A DNA stretch of 64,000 bases from Paramyrothecium sp. XJ0827 (GCA_020881915.1 JAJFPB010000003.1:4898001-4962000); one strand, 5' to 3'; counted from the stretch's first letter, positions 32,641 through 44,157 are shown. Program-made: numbers and translations. The notes: generated by a model from the sequence alone, not told the origin.

Positions 32641-34225
32641 CTACCATGTCTTACTTATCCGGAAACGCACAAGAACAATCTGTGCTGTGCTGAATAAAGA
32701 GACACCACCGGCATGGAACATCGCTGGCAGGTACGCCTTGAAACTAACCTCGGCCTCAACACATGCCTCCAGAAGAACCATCAATCGGTGAACCCTGTTC
32801 CAGTCCACAAAGATTACAGGACTGACGTTGTTGTTTGACTCAAAACAAGTTATCCTGCTGCCCACCTAGTAATGACCATAGCAATGGCCACAGATATGTA
32901 GGCCGGGGAAAACAAATTACCCACCACGAGTGGGATGCATGAGGAAACCCCGAAGTTCATTAGCCCGTTGACGATGGCAAAGAGTGTAAGGGGCGGCAAT
33001 GCTGTCGACGCAGACCACAATGCCAATATGGAAACTGAGTTGATGAATAGAAACATAACCAACGTGTTGAGAGACCCAACAAGTCACGAAGTTGGCCGCT
33101 GATGATCCTGCCAATAGCCGATCAAAGGTTGAGAGCTGCTAGCAAGGCCCCATCGGTGCCGGCACTGAGTCCGACGCATCTGGTGCATTGCGGGATGAAA
33201 CATCGCGGGACGAGGAGAGGATCTCGGCTACGGCTGCAAGGAACAGAATGCCAAAATTGACGTAACGAGTAAAAGACCTGCAAATTGTAAGCCGCAGTTG
33301 AAGTGTGAAGCATGGAGACACTCACCGGTCAGCAGAATGAAGTTTTGGAGGCGTAATCCGTGGCTTGATAAGCCAAGTCGCTTGTAGGCCCATCGTGAGC
33401 AACGCAAGACCGGTGAACCAACCAGGCTTTACCGAGCCTTTCCATCACAGATTTGCTGCAATGCTCAAGGCGATTCCGACCAGGCCATCATCACCATACA
33501 CTACCCCATTCACCAACCACTTCTTCCACCGAAAGTCCTGGGCCGGCATGGGCGAAAATGATATGAAACATGCCCCCATGCCAACGCCCATCAGCACGCT
33601 TGGAGCAAGGAATAACCTTACAATACTGTCCTTTGCTAGTCTCGTCTCCAGCACGCGATGGCCAATGACCGCGAGCGTAAAGCACGCATGACACGGGCAT
33701 TAAACGTATCTGACGCAGCAATCATGGCTGGTGATAGCAACCCGCAGAATGACAGGGCGATGGGCGAGCCGATACCCCGGTCGGTTTGGAAGGCGTTTTA
33801 TACGCCTCATAAAAAAGCTGTGCCGATAACCCATAAGCTTCCTACAGCACAGCAAACAATCACGATTCAACCGAAGCCGCCGTCTTGCACCGGACTGTCC
33901 GCATGCGAGAGACCTCAAGTGTAGGGTCTAGGTCGCTACTCGCTATCTGTGTATCATTTGGAGTAGCCACCCGAAACTGGCGGAAGGTGCTGCTATTGGT
34001 TTCATTGTTTGAAGGGCTCCGGTCCAGCTTGTAGGCGGTAGTAGCTGACCCGACATCTTGATGGACAGTGAGCGTTCTTCTCCAAGCCGCTGGATACATG
34101 CGTAAAGAGTTATAATCACGGAAAAGAGACGGATGAAATACTCGATGTCGCGCGCACGTTGCTCGAATTTGGCGCCGATCCCAACGATGCCTTGGTGGTG
34201 ACACATGATGATGGGGGGTGGCCAC
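32641..34225 (-). pseudogene. MFS monocarboxylate-type permease, decayed
   Basis: Read on the minus strand in pieces, this stretch follows the fungal MCT-like MFS family from end to end: a polar N-terminus (to ~33920), the DGGFG motif of the first membrane helix, IALSFCGLLSPAMIAA, APSVLMGVGMGACFISFSPMPAQDF, WLVNGVVYGDDGLVGIALSIAANL, GLALLTMGLQATWLIKPRI, LALWSASTALPPLTLFAIVNGLMN, IPLVVGNLFSPAYISVAIAMVITRWAAG, and the final AYLPAMFHAGG...VRFRISK. Stops interrupt it repeatedly: TGA where the family has Trp (directly after DGGFG), further TGA/TAA in the next helix (~33795-33815), and TGA after AANL (~33443), besides at least one frame change in the N-terminus. The stop types fit C-to-T/G-to-A change. 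Not functional as read. Confidence 0.8.
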
Positions 34226-34992
34226 TATGGCTCCTGCCCCATGTACCCCGCCATTCGTCCTCTCCTATTGCTTTCAGTTTATGTTGGATACAGTGAACTG
34301 CTCGATGCTGGGTCGCGGGTAGCTGATGTTGCGGATGATATTACAATTGGCGTTGTTGTAGAAATGGAGGGCTGCGAGCTACTATGGAAGGAGGCGCAGT
34401 CACAGTTGGTCTCCAGCATTAGGAACAGCGCTTGAATTTCTAAAGGAACCGAGAGAGGCTCGGGTATTTTTGTGCAAGATTGATAGATCGCTACGGGATG
34501 TCTCAAGAGAGGAAGACCAGGCTAGGTCTCGAGATGACGAGGAAGGCCGACCTATACATAACTCGCAAGGTTCTTGATTGGTGACTCTCTGTTAATGAGT
34601 TCTGCTAAGTATGATAACTTACCTCGAATATGTTGAAACGACATGTACAGGATCCATGTATAGGATCTAAGTTCTCGTTTAATTCTGCCGTTTCGTCATT
34701 TGAACAGATGTTCTATTGTAGTGCAGAGATTTATGGCTGTAACAACTTCATTTTACGTAGTAAAACAAGCGCCAGCAGAGCAAATGTCAACGGTGCAGCT
34801 TGTGATTGGTTGGGCTCGATTCTGTGCTCAGGGGTTATATGCAGTTGGTCGTTGGCCAAGAACACGTAATCTTATTTCATCATTCAGGGGCGCAGCTGAA
34901 CTTGGAACCAACATAATCTCGTTCTTTTTACGACCATCTTATTCCCAAAATTGAATCGGGGTTTTTTTTTTTTTTGGCCAACCGCTCTCACA
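34226..34992. other. AT-rich intergenic region with poly-T tract
   Basis: No gene supported. A run of 14 T (34962-34975) lies just upstream of the next start codon and could be a promoter element of the poly(dA:dT) kind that keeps nucleosomes away. Confidence 0.5.
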
Positions 34993-37502
34993 ATGACTTG
35001 GAAACGTGAAGAGCTCTGTGAAAAATTCATCTTCTACGATGAGCAGGTTCTGAAGACGGGGATTCCTCATGCTGCGCGTTTACCAGCACACGTGGAGCTT
35101 CTACGGGCCTCAATTCTCGATTTCTCATGTTCAATTGTTAGTGTCGATGATCATGGCGATACAGAGGCAAAGTCCCAGCTTGAGGAGCTAGCGTCCTCTT
35201 GGAAGAATCCAGGTGTCGATGCAGTAGTGTACAATGCATATGATGCACAAAAGAGTGCCGCGGTCCTTTGTGGAGGTGGATATCCAGAATCAAAATGGGC
35301 GTCGTTTTTCCATAAAAAGTTTTTCGAGCGATTAGAGGAAGCCAAGTCAAAGTCACCAGACGGTCCTCGAAAGTAAGTGATCCTGAGTCATTTTGTACTC
35401 GTCTGAACGCTGACGGCATATCTTCGAGTTCTTCACCTTGCAATTATTACTATGATGGGTTTAAAACGTAAGATGATCTGTGATGAACTGCGATCCATAA
35501 CAAGTACATTTTGCTAAGTTTATGATTAGGGCTGGAGACACAGAGCTTTGGACATATTTCGACGGCAGAAAGCGGCGGGATGACACGGAGCTACAACCGT
35601 TCGGACGCAATAAATGTCCTAAGCCTGATTACACCTGTCTTCTGCCCATCTATCATTTGGATGAAGAGCTCAAAATCCCCCAGGCACATTTCGAAGACGG
35701 TCGTGACTGGCACCAATCTCCCAATCATCCGATTATCGAACAGTTGTCTTGGACACTGCTCAAGAAACTTCGGTCTTACGGCTTGGAACCTCCACCTTTC
35801 AAGATTTTCCACCAAGAACCAAACGAGTCCAGCCTCAAATGCTACCCCTGGCTCGTTGTTGAACATAAAAAAGAGGAATATAAGTACAGGGCTGAGGAGA
35901 CAGTTTATTGCCAGGCGGCTAACGCTGCTTCCTGTGCTGTTCAACTCAATTTTCGAGCAGCAAAGTACGCCCTCAAGTCCGCTGATTGTGCACACATTCC
36001 GCCAATCCCGGTTATCACGACTATAGGCCCAAAGGTTAAGGTCTGGATTATGCATTACGCAGAAAGATTTGAAGCTGTGCATTGCGAGGACTGGCAAACC
36101 AATGTGAAGATGTGCGAAAGAGGTTTTGTGAGTAATAGATTGGAGAGAAGAGAGATGATTTTACTAACTTAGCTATTAGATAATGAGAGCTGTATGGGAC
36201 GGTGATATGCAGATGGTTGAAGATACCGCCAAGCTTTGGATTGTCCTTGAGAACATCCACACATGGGCAATGCGGGTATTCAGACCTCTTATTTCTTCCT
36301 ACATCGATGCCTGGAAGTGCGTTCACCTAGAGAATAACGATGGCCCTACGAATGCTGTAGCCCGTCGCACTGAGATGATTGATCATTATCAAACATCTAT
36401 GCCGAAGGTTCTAGGATTCTTGGATAACCTCGATGCAGTCAAAGTGGGTGGAAACGCACGCGATGATTCGTCTCCTTTACTTCTGGGTATGCTCTTTCAG
36501 ATGATACAAAATTCGGAGCGCAAGAGCCTTGTCGCAGAATTGACTGGCGTTATTGATGAGCGAATAAAACGATTGGGCCGTGACTCAGAAGCTAGGACAT
36601 CGAGCTCTCAACCGGCGAGCCAAGGCCCAAGAGCAGAGGTGGATCAAGTTCAATCGACTCAGTCTAGTCAATCCATCATAGGTGATGATGATGATCCTAC
36701 TGATCTAGATTATGTTGACTCTCAACCTATCCGGGCTGATCACAGCTCTACAAGGACGTTGCGAAGCCAATCATCAGGAACGTCAACCCAAGTGACGCCA
36801 GTTAGCAAAACAGAGAGTAGGCCCGACACGATACGCTCCTCATCTACACCTACATTTACCAAGAGCAGTCAAAAAACGCCGACAGGAAATAGCCGTACTC
36901 CACAAATGTCCACAAGTCGGTCTTGGCTCAACGCAGGCAGCACTGCGTCTGGGCCTTCGTCGACCCTGACGAAACAAGGCACACCTACTCCGACCCCGAG
37001 AAATAAGGCCTCACTTTTTGATACATCCGGGACCTTGTTTTCTCCATCAAATACAGAAAAACGTCGCGACGCAGGTACCCCGTCTGGAGATTTGTACTCC
37101 ACAAACTCGTCCACCAACAAAGATGGCAGTGGGGTCGTACCAGAGACCGCTGGCCTCCAAACCCTTTCGGAAGAACTTCACGCCATCAGCCTGGAAGTTA
37201 AAGGAAACTCAACTTTACTTCCTCCCCTCGGACCACCACCATTCAGGTTTGGGGGGGAATCTACATCGCCTAGCGGACCAATAGTCCCTCCACCTGCATC
37301 CGATAGCTTGATTAAGCAATCTGGTAAAATCGTGGATTCCTCCTTAACTCCTTTTAGTCGTCATCTTCATAAACTTTGTGAAAAGCCGTGCACTTTTTGC
37401 CACGACGTCGAGAACATGTTTGCGCCTAAGAAGGCGTTGAAAGATAGCACAGGAGAGACAGAAAATAAGGGCGATGAAGTAGGAACAGGTTTTGGAAAAT
37501 AG
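34993..37502 (+). CDS. PD-(D/E)XK nuclease-like protein with disordered tail
   Basis: Model join(34993..35372, 35530..36127, 36180..37502), 766 aa. Residues ~120-340 resemble the restriction-endonuclease-like fold seen in large families of uncharacterised fungal proteins: KPDYTCLLPIY (Pro159-Asp160), then the strand CYPWLVVEHKK (Glu238-x-Lys240, the E-x-K of the motif), then a helix with Gln and Ala (VYCQAANAASCAVQLN) and the strands PVITTIGPKVKVWIMHY. A helical region (~340-490) follows, then ~200 residues rich in Ser, Thr, Pro and Gln (disordered) and a C-terminal C-x3-C-x2-CH motif (CEKPCTFCHD) that might bind zinc. Nuclease activity is inferred from the motif only. No signal or membrane segment. 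No neighbour suggests a role. The 157-nt first intron is long for this window but restores frame. Confidence 0.7.
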
Positions 37503-37670
37503 TAGTTGAATAATTGAATCGGTCTACACTCTCGTAAATCGCAAATTCGGACTCAAAAGAAATGCACATTAGAAACCTTCAATTTCTCTTACCGTCATTT
37601 ACAGATCCCGAGTCATGGGCGAAGTAACAATACTTGGAGTGATAGCCGATCCGTCTGATGTAACAGCGTT

Positions 37671-38478
37671 TCACGATGGATTTGGCGGAATTTGTACGGT
37701 TGCTGCAAATAGCCTGCGGTCAAATATTGCCTCTTGGGATATGTTCGCATGAGCATACCTAAAGAAGCGCTGTCTCAGAGCTTTCACATTGGCACGAATT
37801 GACTGAATAGCCCCGGAATTTGATTGATGAGTTCTGAGAGCACCGAGAGCAGCCAAGTGAAATGACCAATAATTTGCACGTGCATCCAGGGCCTGGTCAA
37901 TTGATCATGTCAGCTTGTATTCAGGCGCTTTGAAATTCTGCATGCTGAGGAACTGCTGAGGCCAACGGGGTAGGTACACGTCGATTTGCATCTCTATCAG
38001 GACTGTGCTGCCCAGGGTCATTGGAATCAAAATGTACGTGCTTAGAAATGGGTTTGGTGATCGGATATTGATATTTAACGTCTCGTAAGCTTGTTCCCAG
38101 GGCCAAATTCACTTTCTTATCCCGACAGATCGTTGCAAAATATTCCTCAACCGGGAAATCAGCGCTCACCAATCGGTGATCTTCGTATTGCTACAGTTCA
38201 CTCAGCCCCAGGCGCCCAAGGACCCTTGTCATCTCCTTGATATTGTTAGGCGTAATGCGTGGTACAATGACAAAATAATTAAATCCATAGGTGATGGCAC
38301 GCACATTGATTTCCCAGTCTAGAAATCCATCCCCAGGGGAGAGACCGGATCTAGTATTGATTGACAGGCGGAGATGTGCGCATTGAAACTTCTGATGCGA
38401 ATCTTTTTGGACACAGTCAACAATAGTACGTAGTCGAAATAAATCATGTTCTCCCGTCACAGGTATAAAAGCGGCCAT
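37671..38478 (-). pseudogene. Decayed or mis-spliced gene, family unknown
   Basis: A protein-like frame starts at 38478 (MAAFIPVTGEHDLFRLR..., with ITYGFNYFVIVPRITP) and meets TAG at 38191, yet the same frame continues with equally protein-like sequence (QYEDHRLVSADFPVEEYF...) to 37921. A third block at 37671-37890 (GALRTHQSNSGAIQSIRANV, FFRYAHANISQEAIFD) may be a following exon. A single CAG-to-TAG change would explain the interruption. The alternative is that an intron removes the stop, but I find no suitable splice pair. I do not recognise the protein. Confidence 0.4.
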
Positions 38479-38586
38479 AAGTCGGTTGCTGAGACAGAAA
38501 ATTAACCAGACATACCAAAACAGTAAGCTCTATTTTACTGATCTCCTGCGCTACGAAATTTTGTGTCCAGTCAAGTCTCAAACAAG

Positions 38587-39285
38587 ATGCTCTTCAAATC
38601 TTTCATCTCGTCCAGCTTCCTCGTCTCAACGGCCCTGGCTTGTGCGGGCCACGTTAAGCCTAGCACAAACATCACAGGCCTAAAGTTCGGGTCGGATACA
38701 CCCTCTGATCCTGCAACAGCTGGCTATTTCGTCAACCACTTCTCCCTCAATGTCAACAATCTCACCGAAAGCATTGAGTTCTACTCCAAAGTCTTCGGCA
38801 TGAGACACATCTTCACCTTCAACCTGACCCCTCACATCTCCTTCTCCTACATGAGCCACAGCCAGGGCGGCCGTAATGGCTCAGCATACCAGACGACCGA
38901 GGAAATCCTTAGGTACAAGAACAACAATGCTGGTCACATCGAGCTCTTCCATCTTGCTACAGAAGGCAAAAATATCCCTGGACCTGCACAAATTACCAAC
39001 ACGTTTAACCACATCGGCATCATAGTCCCGGATCTGCAGGCCACCCAAACCCGCCTTGAGCAGCACGGGGTCACTATCTACAAAAAGATCAACCAGCCGA
39101 TGCCCTCAACCGGATACCTATCCAGCAAGTTTGCATTGGGAGACGCGACCGGCTTGAGTGACGAAGAGTTTGCTACGCTGCAAAAAGTCATGGGCGAGTT
39201 CAACAAGGAAACAATTTTTGCCGCTGACCCTGATGGAAATCTGTTGGAATTTCTCCCTCTCATTGAAGGAAACCTGTTTGGCTAA
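38587..39285 (+). CDS. Secreted glyoxalase/VOC-fold protein
   Basis: Intronless, 232 aa. Signal peptide of about 18 residues (SFISSSFLVSTALA). The mature part has the two-module vicinal oxygen chelate layout: FVNHFSLNVNNLTESIEFYSKVFGM (first beta-alpha module, metal-ligand His), HIELFHLATEG (Glu/His strand), then TFNHIGIIVPDLQATQTRLEQHGV (second module, His) and IFAADPDGNLLEFLPL (final Glu strand). This matches lactoylglutathione lyase-like and dioxygenase-like VOC enzymes, which bind a divalent metal with His/Glu. A secreted version cannot use cytosolic glutathione in the ordinary way, so the substrate is probably something outside the cell; unknown. N-glycosylation sequons NIT, NLT and NGS are present. 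A close call to the family, not to a reaction. Confidence 0.85.
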   Translation: MLFKSFISSSFLVSTALACAGHVKPSTNITGLKFGSDTPSDPATAGYFVNHFSLNVNNLTESIEFYSKVFGMRHIFTFNLTPHISFSYMSHSQGGRNGSAYQTTEEILRYKNNNAGHIELFHLATEGKNIPGPAQITNTFNHIGIIVPDLQATQTRLEQHGVTIYKKINQPMPSTGYLSSKFALGDATGLSDEEFATLQKVMGEFNKETIFAADPDGNLLEFLPLIEGNLFG

Positions 39286-39602
39286 GACCTATCTACACAA
39301 AGATTTTTGTATAATATAGATATTCAAGTCCTGATAACATCGAAGGACAAGATAAGAGACGGGTTTATTAGAGACCAGGCCAACAGTCTGTTTCAGTTCA
39401 GAGTCAGATAAGATGTAATGCTTAGTGGAATGCGTCCAGCCTTGACAAGAATAGCATTGCTCTACAACTCTACAATTATGTTCATGCCTTATGAATATCT
39501 CCAGTGAAGAATTTTCTTGTTTTGACCAATAAGCACCATGCACGGGACGACAGGATCGTAAACACACAACAACATCTCGGAATATGCAGGCCGTATAGAC
39601 AA

Positions 39603-40839
39603 CTATGCGCCAATACCGTTATACAAGAAGCGATTGGCTGATCCCCGGGGATCCTGAATGATATCCTTGATAGCAAGCTCCTCGAGTCGTGTCTTGATCT
39701 CAGCTGGATTACGCGGTCCTTCCAGGCCCAAGAGATAGGCAACAACACCAGCGACATGTGGAGCAGCCTCCGAGGTTCCACTGGTAGTATAGTTTGCTGT
39801 GGAGCTCGCTGAACTGGCTGAAATGACTGTCACACCAGGAGCAAAGATGTCGACGGCTGGGCCCCAGTTAGAGAAAGATCCTCGTCTGTAGTTTCTACCA
39901 CTCGCGCCAACGGTGATGACGGTGTCAAGATTGCCTGGAGACGAGTCCGATGCGTCGGAGTTTTCATTTCCAGCGGCAACAGTGACTGGAATTCCGGCAT
40001 CAATTAGCACCTGCACGGCGTTGTTGACAGTAGGCGAGTTGGTAGTGCCCAGCGACATGTTGATGACACTTTTTCCTACACGTCCCTTTGTTAGAATGTC
40101 ATTATGAGCCCACTCTATGCCGGCTAGCCATGCCGAGAGGGATCCAAAATCGGTTCCCGTCACTTGCACGTCGATGAGGGTTGTCTTCTTGGCTACTCCG
40201 AACGTGGCACCGCCAACAATGCCGCTAATGACGGTTCCGTGAAGCTTATCGCTCCCTGCCCCGAATGCATTGATACCGAGAATAGCACGCCCCTCGAACT
40301 CAGCGTGTTCCAAGAGAATACCAGAGTCAAATATGTAGGAGAAAGTCCCCTCGCCAGCGCTGGAGTCATAGAGGTAGGACGAGTTGGGATTTGGCGGGTT
40401 GGCGTGTGAGATAGCAGACAGGGCCCAAGGCGGGTTCTCCTGCGTTTTCGTGCTTGTTAGATGAATAATTCTATCCGGTTCCACACGCAAAACCTAGAAG
40501 CCACGATTAGTAGAGCGCTTTTTTTTCTTGCCAGCACGTTGCACCAACGCTATTATTAGCTCTAATAATCTCTAAAGTCGCGTCGTCAAAGGAGCCAGAG
40601 TATGCATGGAATCCAGGAAGGTCGAAGGTCTTTTCGACGCCAGTCGTGTCGCCGCCTCTCCGGCGAAGGTTATGCGCATGGACCTCGGAAACCCATCGGG
40701 TATGTAAGTCGAGTTCAAGCTCCGCCGATGGCTGCAAAGTGACAATAAACTTGCTTGGAACAACATCATCTGCGCTTATTGGAAGCGCCGACGCGACTGC
40801 AGCCAGGGCAACGACCACTTCAATGAACTTGTGTGCCAT
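39603..40839 (-). CDS. Subtilisin-like serine protease (S8), divergent motifs
   Basis: Model complement(join(39603..40493, 40549..40839)), 393 aa. Signal peptide (to about residue 18), an I9 propeptide (KFIVTLQP...), then the S8 catalytic domain. Catalytic residues by position: Asp153 in IFDSGI (usual DTGI), His182 in KLHGTVISGIVGG (usual GHGTHVAG), the oxyanion Asn in TVAAGNENSDASDSSP, and Ser338 in SGTSEAAPHVAG (usual GTSMA). All triad residues are present, but the flanking positions differ from proteinase K-like enzymes, so specificity may differ. Length fits secreted fungal proteinase K relatives. The intron donor GTTGGT (40548) is unusual; the join NNS-VLRVEPDRIIHL fits the end of the propeptide. 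Secreted proteolysis for nutrition or host interaction is the expected role. Confidence 0.87.
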
Positions 40840-43273
40840 ATTGAGTGTAGATGAGCTTGTGTTTGCAAAACTGCAGTGGAATTGTCACAGGCGCTCCATC
40901 GAGGGGCTTATAAACTCAACCGATGCCGTAAATTACGTGCTGATCTGCTGTGTCAGATAATGCAGTGGGGTTTCCACATCTGTTTACAGATCCGACGCAC
41001 CCTGTCGAAAACCCCTGCGGCCCGATTCGTCAGCTAATGGAGGTTCGCCGACCTTCTGTTTAAGATCTAGCCTATCACTCTGAGTTGCTCAACGGCCTGG
41101 GATTTGCGCTACCAGCCCTGATTTCAGCCCAGAAAACACATGTTTTCGGTGTGTTGCCCGGGGATAGATGCAGATACGAACCTCGCCATTCGCTAGGGCA
41201 TGCACGTATCTATATTACAGAGTTAAGATACTTGAGCTGCTACCATGTCGTATGTCGTGCTGTGGCAAATTGATTGATGCCTCGTCTAGCTAAGCCCTAA
41301 ATTGCATATGCTTCATGCTTGTGAAGACGGATGGTTACTCAACTCGGACAAACCTAACAACCCATGCTTCTCACCTTGAGCACTAAGCGCTACATACCGC
41401 ACGCATGGATGCGACAGCTCTAGAACAATTCCGACAACTCTATCTTCACCTCTCATACTGATATAGTCACACCGGGCTATGAGTGTTGCAAGCACATGGA
41501 GCTTTACTCTTTTCACAAGAAATGCTGCGAAATCAGTAAGCCTCGTTTCAGTCAACTCGTTGTAGTTTAATTTTGCTTTAGTCTTTCTCAATGCGAATAT
41601 TGTGCCAGCATGCAGCCACCTCGGAGAGGCTTGTAGATCATGATCTCATGCCATATTCAATAACTCTAACAGTCAGTGCCTGTAGGGTTGTGTTATCTTA
41701 ACTTGTGTCCTTCAGCTATTGTGTTGGTTAACTCAGGAGGAACGCCACTTCACGTCTTTCATAGTGACGAGATCGAGTCACTGAGTGGTGCAAACCATCA
41801 GTATATTGATTCGTGTGAAAGATACCCTATCTTTGAATAGAGTTGGGCCAGCCTGTAACCAGAGGAATATCTTAAATTTTGTGATTGCTCTTAACCGGAC
41901 AAGCACAGGAATCTGATGTGGGAATTTGTTCAATGAGATACACTCTCTTTTGCAGACGAGATTGCGTACATTAAAGTGCTTCGCAATCTACGCATCAAAC
42001 AACAGCTTATTGAAAACCTTGAAATGGGTAGCAATATCCTAAGCTGGCACTTGCCACGAGCAAAGCCACCAAGGACCCAATACTCAAGTAAATGGCTCTG
42101 GTTGAACGTAGTGATGGATGAGAAGTGAAACTGTTAAGCCTGCCTTAATGAAGCCTGGACCGTACACTAATCCACAATATCTGCTACTCAATCTGTGAAG
42201 AACGTGTTTCTAGCTTGAGTGATTGACCTGTATGGGTAATGGATCGTGGTTGCTAACGACATGTTTGCGTCTACGCCGATGCTCCTCGGCTGCGCTAATT
42301 TCTGAAGCCCTGTCCCTTAGTATGGTTCAAACACTACCCAACGTGATGACGGATGAGCCAGAAGTCTTTGTATCAAATACATCAAGGGCGCACGTACCTA
42401 CGGGAGAATCATGGTGCACAAGAACTGGGGACCTGTTCTTGTCGGCGGTTTCTACTACCAAGCACCCCTATGATAAAAAATGGTCAGCAAACGCGTACAG
42501 GTATCCATGATAAATGGATTGATAAAGACGATGTCAGAATCGGGGCATGCAAATGTGACACAAAAAGCCGAAGCAAGGCTAATATCTCGACGAGAATAAA
42601 ATAGTTACTGTTTAAAAATTGTTAGAAGACACTTCTTTCATAGATAGCATGATCGATGAGGAGATCTTGCAGGCGGTAGCCAGTGGCCCATCATAAGTTT
42701 GCCAGAATGTATCATTATTAGTCAGTGCATGGCCGCCGGGGCGTCTACCGTGCCATTAACAGAGATCGGGCAGGCCGCTGGAGCAGGACATAAGTCACTC
42801 TTGGGACGCAGGAAGGGCAAAACGGAGCTCCGAATACTGTGGAGTCTGCCAACCGTCCTTTTGCTAGACGTGCCGCCGATGTTCGTAGTAATGCCACTCA
42901 AGGCTTTTAGCACCTTTCCCGCTATGGAGCTGGTCGTCATTTCGAGCGGCTGATTTATTAGCGCCTTTGGTGTGACCAGTTGGATGGGGCTATGAACCGA
43001 GGGCGTAAAAGCCCGTTACCGAATTAGGAAGTAATTGAACGCGGGCCACGTACATCGCTCCGGAAGACGCAAGAAACAAAGGCTTCGGCTGTGCAATTCA
43101 AGGCTTTGGAGATCTGAAAAGCCAAGGCTAATAAAAAATGTGAGCATGAATACGACAAGGTATGCGTAATTGAAGGCTATAAAAGGTGCGGCTTCCTCGC
43201 TCCTCTGAATGCAGCTGTTGAATCCAAACAGCATCGCCAACTTAGCTTCACTATTTCTAGCCCATCGCCCATC
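40840..43273. other. Long AT-rich intergenic region
   Basis: About 2.4 kb with no convincing gene on either strand. Short frames (for example 41313-41591 minus, 42223-42510 plus, 42699-42953 plus) overlap one another and have no domain. The first part is the protease promoter, the last the promoter of the secreted-protein gene. The AT richness is like the other decayed stretches of the window. Confidence 0.5.
43178..43185 (+). promoter_or_regulatory. TATA box of the secreted-protein gene at 43274
   Basis: TATAAAAG, 89 bases upstream of the ATG, followed by a short leader; it supports the chosen start. Confidence 0.55.
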
Positions 43274-44009
43274 ATGCATTCTTCTTGGCTTCTCTTCGCC
43301 TTAGTCATGGCCTCATCTGCAGCAGCTACCAACTGCTCCGGGTGCAACAATTTTCCAGCTTCTTGGACAGAATTTTCTTCGGATTTCAAGCAGCCTCAGC
43401 CCCCTCTCGTCAAAGCGGAATTTGAGACTAGTTTCAACCAGCATAAATGGTGAGTCGGCAAATCCCTATCATGGCGCATTGAAAGCACCCCCTAATTCCG
43501 TTTTCAGGGATGAGAATGTCTCTCACATTACCTCTGGCTACATTATCAATGATCCGAGTGGACTTAATGTCCGTGTGGATCAAGCGGAGGGACGCGAGCT
43601 TTCTTCGTCTTTCTTCAATTATGCCAACGTCACCGAAGCAGGTCTTGTGGAAAATATTTTGACCACCTACACACCGGACTCTGAAAAGCCTGTAATTTGG
43701 AGGGGTTATGTTAACTCGAATTTCCCCATTGTCCAAGAAGATTTTCTCATCGCCGCTGGGGCCAGTTTCTCCGGGGTAGTTGATAGACCATTCGTAGGTC
43801 GCGTCGCCGCCGTAAGTCATACTCATCATCATTTTTGGAGGTACATAAAACAAGTTCAGCTAACACACAGCTAGTGGAGTATCATGTATCAGGGTGTTAT
43901 TCCAGTCACCGTCTTTGTCAATAGCTGTAACACATTGGTTGGCTATGACTACTTCTCCCCCGGCCGACGCACCCGTGTGACTACACAGTTCTTCAACATC
44001 AAGGTTTGA
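43274..44009 (+). CDS. Secreted protein of unknown function
   Basis: Model join(43274..43449, 43508..43811, 43875..44009), 204 aa. Signal peptide of 18 residues (WLLFALVMASSAAA). The mature part starts with a C-x2-C pair (NCSGCNNFP) and is otherwise low in Cys, with beta-rich segments (HITSGYIINDPSGLNVRVDQ, PVIWRGYVNSNFPIVQEDF, GVIPVTVFVNSCNTLVGYDYFSPG). The introns are 58 and 63 nt, with canonical ends and phases that fit. I recognise no family. It is distinct from the other secreted proteins here. A TATA box and short leader indicate regulated expression. Candidate effector or wall-associated protein; that is a guess from size and secretion only. Convergent with the Zn2Cys6 regulator downstream (149 bases). 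Confidence 0.7.
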
Positions 44010-44157
44010 GGTTTACAAGATAGGTGGAACATGGACGCAAAACGTTGATAGCCTGAACATTCATTTCTGCCCTCTTTGTGGTGCTCTGTAACTGCTCTCT
44101 CGTCGTGGAGTTTTTGAACATCAAACCTCTTCTCAGAAGTAGTCAGATTATTTGTAT

